From: Pseudomonas alkylphenolica
GTDB lineage: Bacteria > Pseudomonadota > Gammaproteobacteria > Pseudomonadales > Pseudomonadaceae
Assembly (NCBI RefSeq): GCF_004025535.1
Contig: NZ_QJRG01000047.1
Location: 558,001-622,000 of the forward strand
DNA: 64,000 nucleotides
Direction of reading: 5' to 3'
Part shown: positions 32,598-41,455 of the stretch, piece by piece
How the letters are laid out: each line of letters opens with the position of its first letter
Numbering within the stretch: the first letter of the stretch is position 1
Made by a program: the position numbers and the translations under genes
The notes under the pieces: generated by a model
What the model saw: the letters and a program-made list of their open reading frames with translations, nothing else
The model's database searches: none
What the model was told of the DNA's origin: nothing

Positions 32598-33614
32598 ATG
32601 AAAACGTTTTTCCACCCGGCGCAGCGCCTGCACCATCCACGTTCCTACCTGTCACGGGGGCAAATGCGCGAGCCGCAGGAAGTACCGGACCGTATCGACC
32701 CGCTGCTGGCAGTGGCCGGGAAACTGGGTTACCCGGTACTTGAACCGGCCGACCATGGCGAGACACCGCTGGCCGCCGTGCACAGTCCGGCCTACCTGGA
32801 GTACCTGCGCACCGCGTACCAGCAATGGCACGAAGTGCCGGAGGACTGGGGCGATGAGGTGATGTCCAACATCTACATTCGCGAAGGCAACCCGCTGCGC
32901 GGGGTCCTCGGCAAGACCGCCCGTTACCTGGCAGACGGCAGCTGCCCGATCGGCGCGCATACCTGGCAGGCCGCGTACTGGTCGGCGCAAAGCGCGGTGG
33001 CCGCGGCGCATGCGGTGATCGAAGGCGACAGCGCCGCCTACGCCTTGAGCCGGCCACCGGGGCACCATGCCCGCGCTGAAGCGGCCGGCGGGTTCTGCTT
33101 TCTCAACAACGCTGCGATTGCCGCCCAGGTATTGCGCGGCAAGTTCGCCAAGGTCGCCGTGCTGGATACCGACATGCACCACGGCCAGGGCATCCAGGAA
33201 ATCTTCTACGACCGCGACGACGTGCTCTACGTGTCGATTCATGGCGACCCCACCAACTTCTACCCGGTGGTCGCCGGGTTCGACGATGAAACCGGCTCCG
33301 GCATCGGTGAGGGCTATAACCTGAACCTGCCGATGGCGCATGGCGCCAGCGAAGCGGATTTCTTCGCCTGCATGGACCAGGCAGAAGCAGCCCTGCGTGC
33401 CTTTGCCCCCGACGTGCTGGTGCTGTCGCTGGGTTTCGACATCTACGAAAACGACCCGCAATCCAAGGTTGCCGTCAGCCATGAAGGCTTCCGCCTGCTG
33501 GGGCAGCGCATCAAGGCGCTGGGGCTGCCGTGCGTGGTGGTGCAGGAGGGCGGCTATGACATCGCCACCCTGGATGAAAACGCCACACGGTTCTTCGACG
33601 GTATGACCGCCTAA
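32598..33614 (+). CDS. Histone-deacetylase-family amidohydrolase (acetylpolyamine amidohydrolase-like)
   Basis: 338 residues, GAGG before the ATG. Zinc-dependent deacetylase fold with the full active site: His 156-His 157 in RPPGHHA, metal ligands in LDTDMHHGQG (Asp 192 and His 194), a later Asp in GFDIYENDP, and a GGY tyrosine near the end. Closest in length and motifs to bacterial acetylpolyamine amidohydrolases, which remove acetyl or similar acyl groups from amines. In this operon it may deacylate the imported compound before the aldolase and dehydrogenase act; this is inference. It could equally act on acetylated polyamines. Confidence 0.88.
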   Translation: MKTFFHPAQRLHHPRSYLSRGQMREPQEVPDRIDPLLAVAGKLGYPVLEPADHGETPLAAVHSPAYLEYLRTAYQQWHEVPEDWGDEVMSNIYIREGNPLRGVLGKTARYLADGSCPIGAHTWQAAYWSAQSAVAAAHAVIEGDSAAYALSRPPGHHARAEAAGGFCFLNNAAIAAQVLRGKFAKVAVLDTDMHHGQGIQEIFYDRDDVLYVSIHGDPTNFYPVVAGFDDETGSGIGEGYNLNLPMAHGASEADFFACMDQAEAALRAFAPDVLVLSLGFDIYENDPQSKVAVSHEGFRLLGQRIKALGLPCVVVQEGGYDIATLDENATRFFDGMTA

Positions 33615-33630
33615 CACCGAGTTTCATCTT

Positions 33631-33667
33631 CCCGGGCCGGGTAGTGCGCCGTCGCACCCGGCCCGGG
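33631..33667 (+). terminator. Strong hairpin after the deacetylase gene
   Basis: Twelve-base perfect GC-rich arms (CCCGGGCCGGGT and complement) around a 13-base loop, 16 bases past the stop. No T-run follows, but the stability suggests the operon end. Confidence 0.6.
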
Positions 33668-33820
33668 TATATCGATCCATACATAAAACAATAACAGTGC
33701 CACGTGCGCCCATGCGCAAGTTAGTGGTCGGGTTGAGTGCTGCCCGATCCATAGCAACCTGGTTAATAACAATAAATCTTCACGCTGCCGTTCTGATAGC
33801 TGGCAATAAGGGAGTGTATT

Positions 33821-35167
33821 ATGTGGCTTAAATTTTTTACCTTGGGGATGGCCGGCGCAAGTGTCTGCTTGAGCAGTGCAGTGGTGTGCGCAGCAGACGC
33901 AAATAACGGTTTTATCGAAGACAGTACGACGACTGTAGGTTTCAGAAACTTTTACTGGAACGCAGATAACCGTAACGGCAGTTACACCAACTTCGATGGC
34001 GAACGGCAAAGTTACCGTCAGGAGTGGTCGCAAGGGGTACTGGCCAAGTTCAATTCCGGCTTTACCCAGGGGCTGGTCGGTTTTGGCCTTGACCTGCATT
34101 ACATGGGAGCGGTCAAACTCGACGGTGGCAAAGGCCGGGTCGGCGATGGCATCGGCAATGGCGGCATCGTCTCGCGTGATAACGACGGCGACCCGAAAAG
34201 CGAGTATTCCAAGGCCGGCGGGGCCCTGAAAATGCGCATTGCCAGCACTGAGTTGGCCTATGGCGACCTGTTTCCGGATTCGCCGGTGCTCAAATACGGC
34301 GATATCCGCTTGTTGCCGCAAACCCTCAGAGGCTGGAATGTCACCGACCGTTCTTTCGCCGGCCTGACACTCAATGCCGGGCGCTTCGTCTCCAGTAGCG
34401 ACCGGGCACAACCCAATCATGGCGGGCATCTGGGCACGGCCTATGGTGGGCGTCAGGCAGACAGCGACTTTGTCAGTTATTACGGTGGTGTTTACACCGG
34501 CATCAACAATGTAAAAGTCAAACTGTTCGGCTCTGAACTGGACGATATCTGGAACCAGCAATTTGCTTCCATAGAGTACCGAGTGCCATTAGCCGTAGGC
34601 GGCACGTTCAATACCGGCATCAACTATTACCGCACCCGCGATACCGGTGCGGCGCTGTTGGGTTCCATTCGCAACGATGCCTGGAGCACCCGCGCAGGTT
34701 ATGCGCTGGGCGGGCATAAAGTTGAACTGGCGTTTACCCAGATTGATGGCGACCAACCGTTCGATTATGTCTGGAACAGTTTTGACATCGAACTGGATGC
34801 GGCGTCACAGGGCAGCGACTTCAACAGCCCCAACGAAAAGGCCTGGAGTGCCCGTTACGATCTGGATGCAGTGGTCTTCGGTGTGCCGGGCCTGACCTTT
34901 ACTGCGCGCTACATTCGCGGTACCGACATCGACGGCCGCAATGCCTCGGGTGCTTACTCACGGTTCCAGGCGGTGCACGATGGCTCGCAGTGGGAGCGGG
35001 ACCTGTGGGTCAAGTACGTGGTGCAATCGGGTCCGGCGAAGAACCTTTCGCTGCGTTTGTTGCACGCTTCCATGCGCACCGGTGGCGACTATGGCGCGAT
35101 TGCCAACGACCTGGACCAGACCCGTATCATCCTTGATTACCCGTTGGACCTGAACTTCCTGAAATAA
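33821..35167 (+). CDS. OprD-family outer membrane porin
   Basis: 448 residues, AAGGGAG upstream. A signal peptide is cleaved near VCAAD. The mature start (FIEDSTTTVGFRNFYWNADN), the central LKMRIASTELAYGDLFPDSPV and RLLPQTLRGW, and the strand-rich C-terminus ending in DYPLDLNFLK are typical of the Pseudomonas OprD (Occ) porins. These 18-strand monomers take up small acids or basic amino acids. It follows the transporter/aldolase operon after a terminator-like hairpin and a 150-base gap with its own promoter space. It could provide outer membrane entry for that operon's substrate. Confidence 0.92.
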   Translation: MWLKFFTLGMAGASVCLSSAVVCAADANNGFIEDSTTTVGFRNFYWNADNRNGSYTNFDGERQSYRQEWSQGVLAKFNSGFTQGLVGFGLDLHYMGAVKLDGGKGRVGDGIGNGGIVSRDNDGDPKSEYSKAGGALKMRIASTELAYGDLFPDSPVLKYGDIRLLPQTLRGWNVTDRSFAGLTLNAGRFVSSSDRAQPNHGGHLGTAYGGRQADSDFVSYYGGVYTGINNVKVKLFGSELDDIWNQQFASIEYRVPLAVGGTFNTGINYYRTRDTGAALLGSIRNDAWSTRAGYALGGHKVELAFTQIDGDQPFDYVWNSFDIELDAASQGSDFNSPNEKAWSARYDLDAVVFGVPGLTFTARYIRGTDIDGRNASGAYSRFQAVHDGSQWERDLWVKYVVQSGPAKNLSLRLLHASMRTGGDYGAIANDLDQTRIILDYPLDLNFLK

Positions 35168-35227
35168 CGTCCGCACCCAGGGTCGCGTGCAGCGTCGGCT
35201 TCACGCGACCCGATGTGCCTGATGGTG

Positions 35228-35446
35228 CTACTTACCGCCTCGGATATGCCCGACAACCCCGCCCGCAGCAGCGCCAAGTGCCGCGCCAGTCCAGCCACTG
35301 CCACCGGAAATTGCCGCAATACCGGCGCCTGCTGCGGCACCAATAGCCGCGCCGCTGAGCGTGCCTTGCTGCTGCGAGCTCATGTTGGTGCAGCCGACCA
35401 GGCTGGCGACCGTGAGGGCAGCGGTAAACGCTAGAAACCGCTTCAT
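35228..35446 (-). CDS. Small glycine-zipper lipoprotein
   Basis: 72 residues. The ATG at 35446 is preferred over one two codons earlier (35452), because GGAG falls six bases before it and would be adjacent to the earlier one. A lipoprotein signal ends in LVGC (Cys about residue 19), so lipid-anchored. The remainder is a glycine zipper (GAAIGAAAGAGIAAISGG, GAALGAAAGGVVGHI) of the type in small osmotically inducible or SlyB-like lipoproteins. Probably an outer membrane/periplasmic structural protein. Confidence 0.82.
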   Translation of the reverse strand: MKRFLAFTAALTVASLVGCTNMSSQQQGTLSGAAIGAAAGAGIAAISGGSGWTGAALGAAAGGVVGHIRGGK

Positions 35447-35457
35447 GTTCATCTCCG

Positions 35458-35844
35458 CTATGGGTTCTGCTTCAGCCCTGGTACTACCATTTCGAACCAG
35501 ATGGTTTCAATGACCGGCCGTTTCAGCTGATCAGGGTGGGCGGCATACCAGGTATCGATGCCCTGGCGCACCGTATCGAGCGTCTGGCCCTTCAGGCCTC
35601 TGCCAAAACGAGGAATCAGGCTCTGCTCATCAGTCGGCTTTTTGTCGCCATGGTAGGCCGCTTCCACTTCAAAGGCATTGGCAATGCCGATCAGGTAAAC
35701 CTTCTTGAACTCCGCCGTTGACTGCGTCCACTGCTCGCCAGTGACCAGCGGAACCGGCAGTTCTTTGGCCCGGGCAATGCCCGTTGCCATCACCAGGGTC
35801 ATGCAGATCGCCAGTGTCAGCGAACCTGTTCGCAACGCGCTCAT
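35458..35844 (-). CDS. Small exported protein of unknown function
   Basis: 128 residues from the ATG at 35844, with GAGGAGA upstream; the open frame continues to 36033 without support. A signal peptide (about residues 1-26, cleaved near ARAKEL) implies a periplasmic location. The mature part (TQSTAEFKKVYLIGIANAFE, then DTVRQGIDTWYAAHPDQLKR) resembles small Rap1a/Tai-like or uncharacterised periplasmic domains, but the match is not firm. Eleven bases before the downstream lipoprotein gene, so probably transcribed with it. Confidence 0.72.
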   Translation of the reverse strand: MSALRTGSLTLAICMTLVMATGIARAKELPVPLVTGEQWTQSTAEFKKVYLIGIANAFEVEAAYHGDKKPTDEQSLIPRFGRGLKGQTLDTVRQGIDTWYAAHPDQLKRPVIETIWFEMVVPGLKQNP

Positions 35845-36089
35845 TTCTCGTCTCCTCGCAAGACCGAACCGCAACGGCATGGCCCGCACCGACAGCCTGG
35901 GCGCGGCTACCTTCAAGGATAGTCGGCCCGCTGCAAGCCGGGGCGATCGGCCGTCTGGAAGGGACGATTTTCGCCGCTTGAGCCGACCGCCTGTCAGCCG
36001 TTGGCAGCGCCTGTCGAATCCTTCGCCAGCCATTCGACTACTGCACAGATCACCCCGATCAGCTCAACCCTTCTGCAGGAGTCAAGGTC

Positions 36090-36443
36090 ATGTCCTATGT
36101 CGATGGTTTTGTGCTCGCCGTACCAACGGCCAACCGCGAAAAGTTCAAGCAGCATGCCGACGCGGCGGCGGTGGTATTCAAAGAGTGTGGCGCCGAGCGT
36201 GTGGTCGAATGCTGGGGCGATGATGTGCCCGAAGGCAAGGTCACCTCGTTCCCGCTGGCGGTGAAATGCAAGCCCGATGAGACGGTGGTGTTTTCATTCA
36301 TTCTCTGGCCCTCGCGGGAGGTGAGGGACGCCGGGATGAAGAAGATGATGGAAGACCCGCGCCTGCAGCCTGACCAGAACCCGATGCCGTTTGATGGGCA
36401 GCGCCTGATTTATGGTGGGTTCAGGATTTTGGTGGATGTCTAG
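36090..36443 (+). CDS. DUF1428 family protein
   Basis: 117 residues, CAGGAG upstream. The whole sequence follows the DUF1428 pattern: MSYVDGFVLAVPTANREKF at the start, CGAERVVECWGDDVPEGK, a central VFSFILWPSREVRDAGMKKM and MPFDGQRLIYGGF near the end. It is a small dimeric alpha/beta-barrel protein of the YjgF-unrelated ferredoxin-like type. No enzymatic role is established for the family. Cytoplasmic; not clearly linked to its neighbours. Confidence 0.88.
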   Translation: MSYVDGFVLAVPTANREKFKQHADAAAVVFKECGAERVVECWGDDVPEGKVTSFPLAVKCKPDETVVFSFILWPSREVRDAGMKKMMEDPRLQPDQNPMPFDGQRLIYGGFRILVDV

Positions 36444-36598
36444 GGGTTAATGCCCAAGCGCGCTAAGCATGTATCCAACCGGTCTGACGCCCGGCCCGGT
36501 AGCCCTTGCCGGTTTTCGGGCCTGGCGTTTAGCTATTGGTTCACGCTGGCGTTGACCGCCAGCAGATGATGACCGCGCGGATAAATCAGGTGCAGAAG

Positions 36599-37411
36599 AT
36601 GAGCACTCCCCTGGATTTGAAAGCGTTGAAGGCCCGCCAGCAGGCGGCCTGGGCCAGCGGCGACTACGCCGTGATCGGCACCACCCTGCAATTGGTTGGC
36701 GAGCGACTGGCCGAGGCCTGCGACTTGCGCTGGGATGAAAAAGTCCTGGATGTCGCCGCCGGCAACGGCAATGCCACCCTGGCCGCGGCACGCCGCGGCT
36801 GTCAGGTCCGATCAACTGATTATGTCGCCGAGCTGTTGAAACGCGGCGAGGAACGGGCGCAGGCGGAACGGTTGAAGGTGGTGTTCGAGGTGGCCGATGT
36901 CGAGGCGTTGCCGTATGCCGACGGCGCTTACGATGCGGTGATTTCCACCTTTGGCGTGATGTTCGCCCCCGATCAGGCGCAAGCCGCTCGCGAGCTTGCC
37001 CGGGTGTGTCGCCCGGGTGGCCGGATCGGCCTGGCCAACTGGACCCCGCAAGGCTTTATCGGGCAATTGTTCAAGACCCTGGGGGGACATGTACCGCCAC
37101 CCGCCGGTGCGCTGCCGCCTTCGCGCTGGGGTGACGAAGAACAATTGCGCAGCTTGTTCGCCGACAGCATCGGAGCCCTGAATGCAAGCCGCCAGCAGTT
37201 CAATTTCCGCTACCGCTCGGCGGCGCATTTCATCGAGGTGTTCCGCACCTGGTACGGGCCGGTGCACAAGGCCTTTGCCTCTCTGGACAGTGAGGCTGCC
37301 AGCGCCCTGGAACGCGACCTGACCCAGTTGATCAACGACAACAACGTGGCCGGTCCGTCGTCGTTGGTGGTGCCCAGCGAATACCTGGAAGCGGTTATCA
37401 CCCGCCGCTGA
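36599..37411 (+). CDS. Class I SAM-dependent methyltransferase
   Basis: 270 residues from the ATG at 36599; an upstream in-frame start at 36536 is unsupported. SAM-binding motif VLDVAAGNGNATLAAARRG near 48-66, an acidic residue in RSTDYVAELL, motif II VADVEALPYADGAYDAVIS, and RVCRPGGRIGLANW as post-motif. This is the UbiE-like pattern of type 11/25 methyltransferases. The methyl acceptor cannot be read. Convergent with the LysR gene on its right. Confidence 0.87.
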   Translation: MSTPLDLKALKARQQAAWASGDYAVIGTTLQLVGERLAEACDLRWDEKVLDVAAGNGNATLAAARRGCQVRSTDYVAELLKRGEERAQAERLKVVFEVADVEALPYADGAYDAVISTFGVMFAPDQAQAARELARVCRPGGRIGLANWTPQGFIGQLFKTLGGHVPPPAGALPPSRWGDEEQLRSLFADSIGALNASRQQFNFRYRSAAHFIEVFRTWYGPVHKAFASLDSEAASALERDLTQLINDNNVAGPSSLVVPSEYLEAVITRR

Positions 37412-37439
37412 TGACCCCGGTGGTTCTCCGGGCGGCGGC

Positions 37440-38366
37440 TTACTGCCAGCCTGCCAGGCTGTCGTCCGGACCGTCGGCATTGCGGCGGAAAAACTCGCGC
37501 AGGTGCTCGATAAAAAAGGCCACTTTGGCCGACAGGTTAAGGCGCTCCAGGTACACCGCGTAAATGTCGGCCGGGGGCGTGTGATAGTCGCTGAGCACCT
37601 CGACCAGGCGACCACTGCGCAGGTGGTCGGCGAGGTTCCATTCGGCGCGCATGAGGATGCCCTGGCCATCCAGCGCCCAGTTCAATGCCACCTCGCCATC
37701 GTTGGTACTCAGGGTGCCGCGCACTTTCACCGACTCGCTCTGTTTGCCCCGGCTCAGCCGCCAGCTGCCGAACGCGGCATCGTTCTGGCGCAGCACGATG
37801 CAGTTGTGCTGCAGCAGCTCGCGGGGCGTTTGCGGGCAGCCGAAGGCCTGCAGGTACGCCGGTGCCGCACACAGGCGGCGGCGGTTGGCGGCGATTTTGC
37901 GGGCGATCAGGCGTGAATCGGGCAGCTCGCCAAAGCGGATGGCCACGTCGATGGCGTCGTCCGGCAGGTTGATCGGTCGGTCGGTGAGCTGCAGTTGCAC
38001 CTCGACCTCCGGGTAGCGCCGGGCGAATGACGATATTGCCGGCCCCACATGGGTACGCCCGAACCCCAGCGGCGCGTTCACCCGCAACAGGCCCTTGGGC
38101 GCGGCCCGGCTACTGGACACCTGCTGCTCCATCTCCTCGATTTCACCCAGGATCCGCTGCGCATTGATCAGGTAAGTCTCGCCCTCGGCGGTCAGGCTGA
38201 TGCTGCGCGTGGTGCGGTTGAGCAGGCGCACGCCAAGCCGTTGTTCCAGCTGTGCCAGGCGCTTGGAAACCGCCGGCGGCGTCAGGTTCAGCTCGCGGGC
38301 GGTGGCGGCGAGGCTGCCGACCTTGACCAGCTGGGTAAAAAAGGCCAGTTCCGAGACCGGGTTCAT
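37440..38366 (-). CDS. LysR family regulator, probably of the tartrate operon
   Basis: 308 residues. DNA-binding domain in residues 1-60 (FFTQLVKVGSLAATARELN, LTPPAVSKRLAQLEQRLGV). The C-terminal effector domain is typical of the LTTR subgroup that regulates neighbouring metabolic genes (LLRVNAPLGFGRTHVGPAI). It is transcribed away from dctA-ttdAB with a 173-base shared control region, the standard LTTR arrangement, so tartrate-responsive control is inferred. Confidence 0.9.
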   Translation of the reverse strand: MNPVSELAFFTQLVKVGSLAATARELNLTPPAVSKRLAQLEQRLGVRLLNRTTRSISLTAEGETYLINAQRILGEIEEMEQQVSSSRAAPKGLLRVNAPLGFGRTHVGPAISSFARRYPEVEVQLQLTDRPINLPDDAIDVAIRFGELPDSRLIARKIAANRRRLCAAPAYLQAFGCPQTPRELLQHNCIVLRQNDAAFGSWRLSRGKQSESVKVRGTLSTNDGEVALNWALDGQGILMRAEWNLADHLRSGRLVEVLSDYHTPPADIYAVYLERLNLSAKVAFFIEHLREFFRRNADGPDDSLAGWQ

Positions 38367-38384
38367 AATTAACCTGAAGTAAAT

Positions 38385-38402
38385 AATGAAGTGAATTTCA
38401 TT
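38385..38402. promoter_or_regulatory. Inverted repeat in the LysR/dctA gap
   Basis: AATGAA and TTCATT flank six bases, 19 bases upstream of the LysR start. The position and A/T-rich symmetry fit a LysR autoregulatory site. A second weak element, GTGATTAAC, lies near 38442. Confidence 0.4.
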
Positions 38403-38539
38403 GTATTACAGCATTTTTGAAAAGCCATTACCTTTAGCTCCCGTGATTAACCACAAAAAACCTGGGCTATTGATTTGCCACTGCCAGTGGCCCAGCCGCC
38501 AGAAAGAATCCGACTCACAACAATAATGCGGAGCAGATA

Positions 38540-39871
38540 ATGGCCAAACGATTGATAGGCAAGCTGTATGTCCAGGTGCTGATAGGCGTGGCCCTGGGCA
38601 TCGTACTGGGGGTGTTCTGGCCCCACGTCGGTGTCGACCTCAAGCCCATTGGCGATGCCTTTATCAAACTGATCAAGATGGTCTTCGCACCGATCATTTT
38701 CGCCACCGTGGTGCTTGGCATCGCCAAGATGGAGAACATGAAGGAGCTGGGCCGGGTGGGGGTGCGCGCACTCATTTACTTTGAAGTGCTGTCGACCTTC
38801 GCCCTGGTGCTGGGCCTGATCGTGGTCAACCTGGTGCAGCCCGGCCAGGGCATGAACGTCGACCCGGCCACCCTCGATGCCAAGAGCATCGCCACCTACA
38901 CCTCGGCGGCGGCGAGCGGCTCTGGCAGCTTCAGCGACTTTCTCCTGCATGTGATCCCGGCGAGTGTCACCGACGCGTTTGCCAAGAACGAGATCCTGCA
39001 GATCCTGCTGTTTTCAACCCTGTTCGGCATTGCCCTGTCGCACCTGGGGCCTCGCGGCAAACCCTTCGTCGATGTGCTCGAAGCCTTCTCCCACGGCATG
39101 TTCCATATCGTCGGCATGATCATGCGCGTTGCGCCGCTGGCTGCCTGCGGGGCGATGGCGTTCACCGTCGGCAAGTACGGCCTGGGCTCGATCGTGTCGC
39201 TCGGCAAGCTGATGGCGACCATGTACCTGACCTGCTTTCTGTTCGTGGTGGTCATCCTCGGCTCCATCGCGCGGCTGTCGGGTTTCAGCCTGTGGAAGTT
39301 CCTCAAGTATCTCAAGGAGGAGCTGTTCACCGTGCTCGGCACCAGCTCTTCGGAATCGGTGGTGCCGCAGCTGATGACCAAGCTGGAGAAGGTCGGTGTG
39401 TCCAAACCGGTGGTCGGTCTGGTGATCCCCTCGGGCCTGACCTTCAACCCGGACGGCCAGTGCATCTACTACACCATGGCCGCGATTTTCATCGCCCAGG
39501 CCACCAACACGCCGTTGACCCTGATGGATCAGCTGATCGTGCTCGGCGTACTGCTGCTGACCTCCAAAGGCTCGGCGGGGGTGACCGGCTCGGGCTTCAT
39601 CACCCTGGCCGCGACCCTGGCGACCATGGACAACATTCCGGTGGCCGGCATGGTGCTGCTGCTTGGCGTCGACCGCTTCATGTCGGAGGCGCGGGCCATC
39701 ACCAACACCATTGGCAATGCCGTCGGCACCATGGCCATCGCCAAGTGGGTCGGTGCGCTCGACAAACAACAAATGGACCAGGTGCTCGAAGGCGGCCCCG
39801 TGCTGGAGCAAACCCCGGCGCAGCAGGCCGCACCGCTCGCCGTGCAACGTCCTGTGAAACCTGTCTTGTGA
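38540..39871 (+). CDS. dctA: C4-dicarboxylate:cation symporter DctA
   Basis: 443 residues. DAACS-family transporter close to DctA along its length: LIGKLYVQVLIGVALGIVLG, FIKLIKMVFAPIIFATVVLG, the serine-rich re-entrant loop (LGTSSSESVVPQLMTKLE), PSGLTFNPDGQCIYYTMAAIF and SKGSAGVTGSGFITLAATL. It imports succinate, fumarate, malate or, given its operon, probably tartrate with protons or sodium across the inner membrane. The next gene starts 20 bases on. The tail after about residue 420 is Gln/Pro-rich and variable. Confidence 0.93.
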   Translation: MAKRLIGKLYVQVLIGVALGIVLGVFWPHVGVDLKPIGDAFIKLIKMVFAPIIFATVVLGIAKMENMKELGRVGVRALIYFEVLSTFALVLGLIVVNLVQPGQGMNVDPATLDAKSIATYTSAAASGSGSFSDFLLHVIPASVTDAFAKNEILQILLFSTLFGIALSHLGPRGKPFVDVLEAFSHGMFHIVGMIMRVAPLAACGAMAFTVGKYGLGSIVSLGKLMATMYLTCFLFVVVILGSIARLSGFSLWKFLKYLKEELFTVLGTSSSESVVPQLMTKLEKVGVSKPVVGLVIPSGLTFNPDGQCIYYTMAAIFIAQATNTPLTLMDQLIVLGVLLLTSKGSAGVTGSGFITLAATLATMDNIPVAGMVLLLGVDRFMSEARAITNTIGNAVGTMAIAKWVGALDKQQMDQVLEGGPVLEQTPAQQAAPLAVQRPVKPVL

Positions 39872-39890
39872 TGCAATGAGGAGAACAACC

Positions 39891-40790
39891 GTGGATAAAG
39901 AAGCAGCCGTATCAACATTGACCGACGTGATGGCCAAGTTCACTGCCTACATCGGCAAACGCTTGCCCAAGGACGTAAAAGAGAAGACCGCGAAATTGCG
40001 CGCAGCGGAAACCAATCCGCTGGCCATCGCTGTCTACGACTCGATGGCCGAGAACCAGGACTACGCCGACAAGCTCGACCGTCCCAGCTGCCAGGACACC
40101 GGGGTGATCCAGTATTTCATCTCGGCCGGCGCGCGCTTCCCGTTGCTCAGCGAGCTCGAAGGCATCCTCGAAAACGCCACCAGGGAGGCGACCATCAAAG
40201 GTCCGCTGCGCCATAACGCGGTGGAAACCTTCGTCGAGAAAAATACCGGCACCAACACCGGTTCGAAGATTCCCTGGCTGGACTGGGAAATCATCCCCGA
40301 TGCCGATCATGCCATCGTCGATGTGTACATGGCCGGTGGTGGCTGCACTTTGCCCGGCTCGGCCAAGGTGCTGATGCCCGGCCAGGGCTACGAGGGCGTG
40401 ACCGAGTTCGTCTTCGACGTGATCACCTCGCGCGGGGTCAACGCCTGTCCGCCGCTGCTGGTGGGCGTGGGCGTATCGACCTCGGTGGAGACCGCTGCGC
40501 GTCTGTCGAAACGGGCCATCCTGCGCCCGGTGGACTCCAGCCACCCCAACGAAAACGCGGCAATGATGGAGCGTCTGCTGGAAGACGGCCTCAACGAGAT
40601 CGGTATCGGACCGCAAGGCTTGACCGGCAACAGCAGTGTGATGGGCGTGAACATCGAATCGTCGGCGCGCCACCCCTCAACCATCGGCGTGGCGGTGTCC
40701 ACCGGCTGCTGGGCCCACCGGCGCGGCAAGATCCGCATCAATGCCGACCTGACCTACGACATCCTCTCCCACGAAGGAGTAGTACTGTGA
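39891..40790 (+). CDS. ttdA: L(+)-tartrate dehydratase alpha subunit
   Basis: 299 residues with a GTG start at 39891, supported by GAGGAG seven bases before it; the ATG at 39876 would place that ribosome site inside the gene. Iron-sulfur dehydratase: cysteines in RPSCQDTG, GGGCTLPG and STGCWAHRRG are placed to hold the [4Fe-4S] cluster. The remembered E. coli TtdA sequence aligns closely (LMPGQGYEGVTEFVF, GIGPQGLTGNSSVMGV). Class I fumarase alpha regions are similar, but the separate two-subunit organisation and the oxaloacetate decarboxylase neighbour favour tartrate. With TtdB it converts L-tartrate to oxaloacetate. Confidence 0.9.
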   Translation: MDKEAAVSTLTDVMAKFTAYIGKRLPKDVKEKTAKLRAAETNPLAIAVYDSMAENQDYADKLDRPSCQDTGVIQYFISAGARFPLLSELEGILENATREATIKGPLRHNAVETFVEKNTGTNTGSKIPWLDWEIIPDADHAIVDVYMAGGGCTLPGSAKVLMPGQGYEGVTEFVFDVITSRGVNACPPLLVGVGVSTSVETAARLSKRAILRPVDSSHPNENAAMMERLLEDGLNEIGIGPQGLTGNSSVMGVNIESSARHPSTIGVAVSTGCWAHRRGKIRINADLTYDILSHEGVVL

Positions 40791-41395
40791 AAAAGATCCT
40801 CAGCACCCCGATCAAGGACGAGGACCTGGCCGGCCTCAACGTTGGTGATGTGGTTTACCTGACCGGCCAGCTGGTGACCTGCCGCGACGTGGCACACCGC
40901 CGCCTGATCGAACTCAAGCGCGAACTGCCGGTGGACCTGCGTGGCGGGGCGATCTTTCACGCCGGGCCCATTGTGCGCAAGAAAGACGATGGCAGCTTCG
41001 AGATGGTTTCGATAGGGCCGACCACCAGCATGCGCATGGAAAAGTTCGAGAAGCAGTTCATTGAAGAAACCGGGGTCAAACTGATTGTCGGCAAAGGCGG
41101 CATGGGCCCGGAGACCACTACCGGCTGCCTCGAAAACAAAGCTGTGCATGCCGTGTTCCCGGGCGGCTGCGCAGTGCTTGCGGCGACCAAGGTCGAGGCG
41201 ATCGAGCGCGCCGAGTGGCAGGACCTGGGCATGCCCGAAACCTTGTGGGTCAACCGCGTGCGCGAGTTTGGTCCGCTGATCATTTCCATCGATACCAAGG
41301 GCAATAACCTGTTCGAACAGAACAAGGCGCGCTTCAACGAGCGCAAGGGCTCGATCATAGAGAAGATCAACAGCCAGGTCCGCTTCATCAAGTGA
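40787..41395 (+). CDS. ttdB: L(+)-tartrate dehydratase beta subunit
   Basis: 202 residues with a GTG start overlapping the ttdA stop (GTGA, 40787-40790), AAGGAG upstream, so translation is coupled. TtdB/fumarase C-terminal domain: LNVGDVVYLTGQLVTCRDVA, AIFHAGPIVRK, IGPTTSMRMEKFEK, VGKGGMGPETTTGCLEN and VWVNRVREFG-like closing motif. It completes the heteromeric, oxygen-sensitive dehydratase with TtdA. Confidence 0.92.
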   Translation: MKKILSTPIKDEDLAGLNVGDVVYLTGQLVTCRDVAHRRLIELKRELPVDLRGGAIFHAGPIVRKKDDGSFEMVSIGPTTSMRMEKFEKQFIEETGVKLIVGKGGMGPETTTGCLENKAVHAVFPGGCAVLAATKVEAIERAEWQDLGMPETLWVNRVREFGPLIISIDTKGNNLFEQNKARFNERKGSIIEKINSQVRFIK

Positions 41396-41455
41396 CACAA
41401 CCGGGGCCTGCGGCAAGGACGCCGTGCGCGCCCGGTTCACCTCAAAGAGATCACC

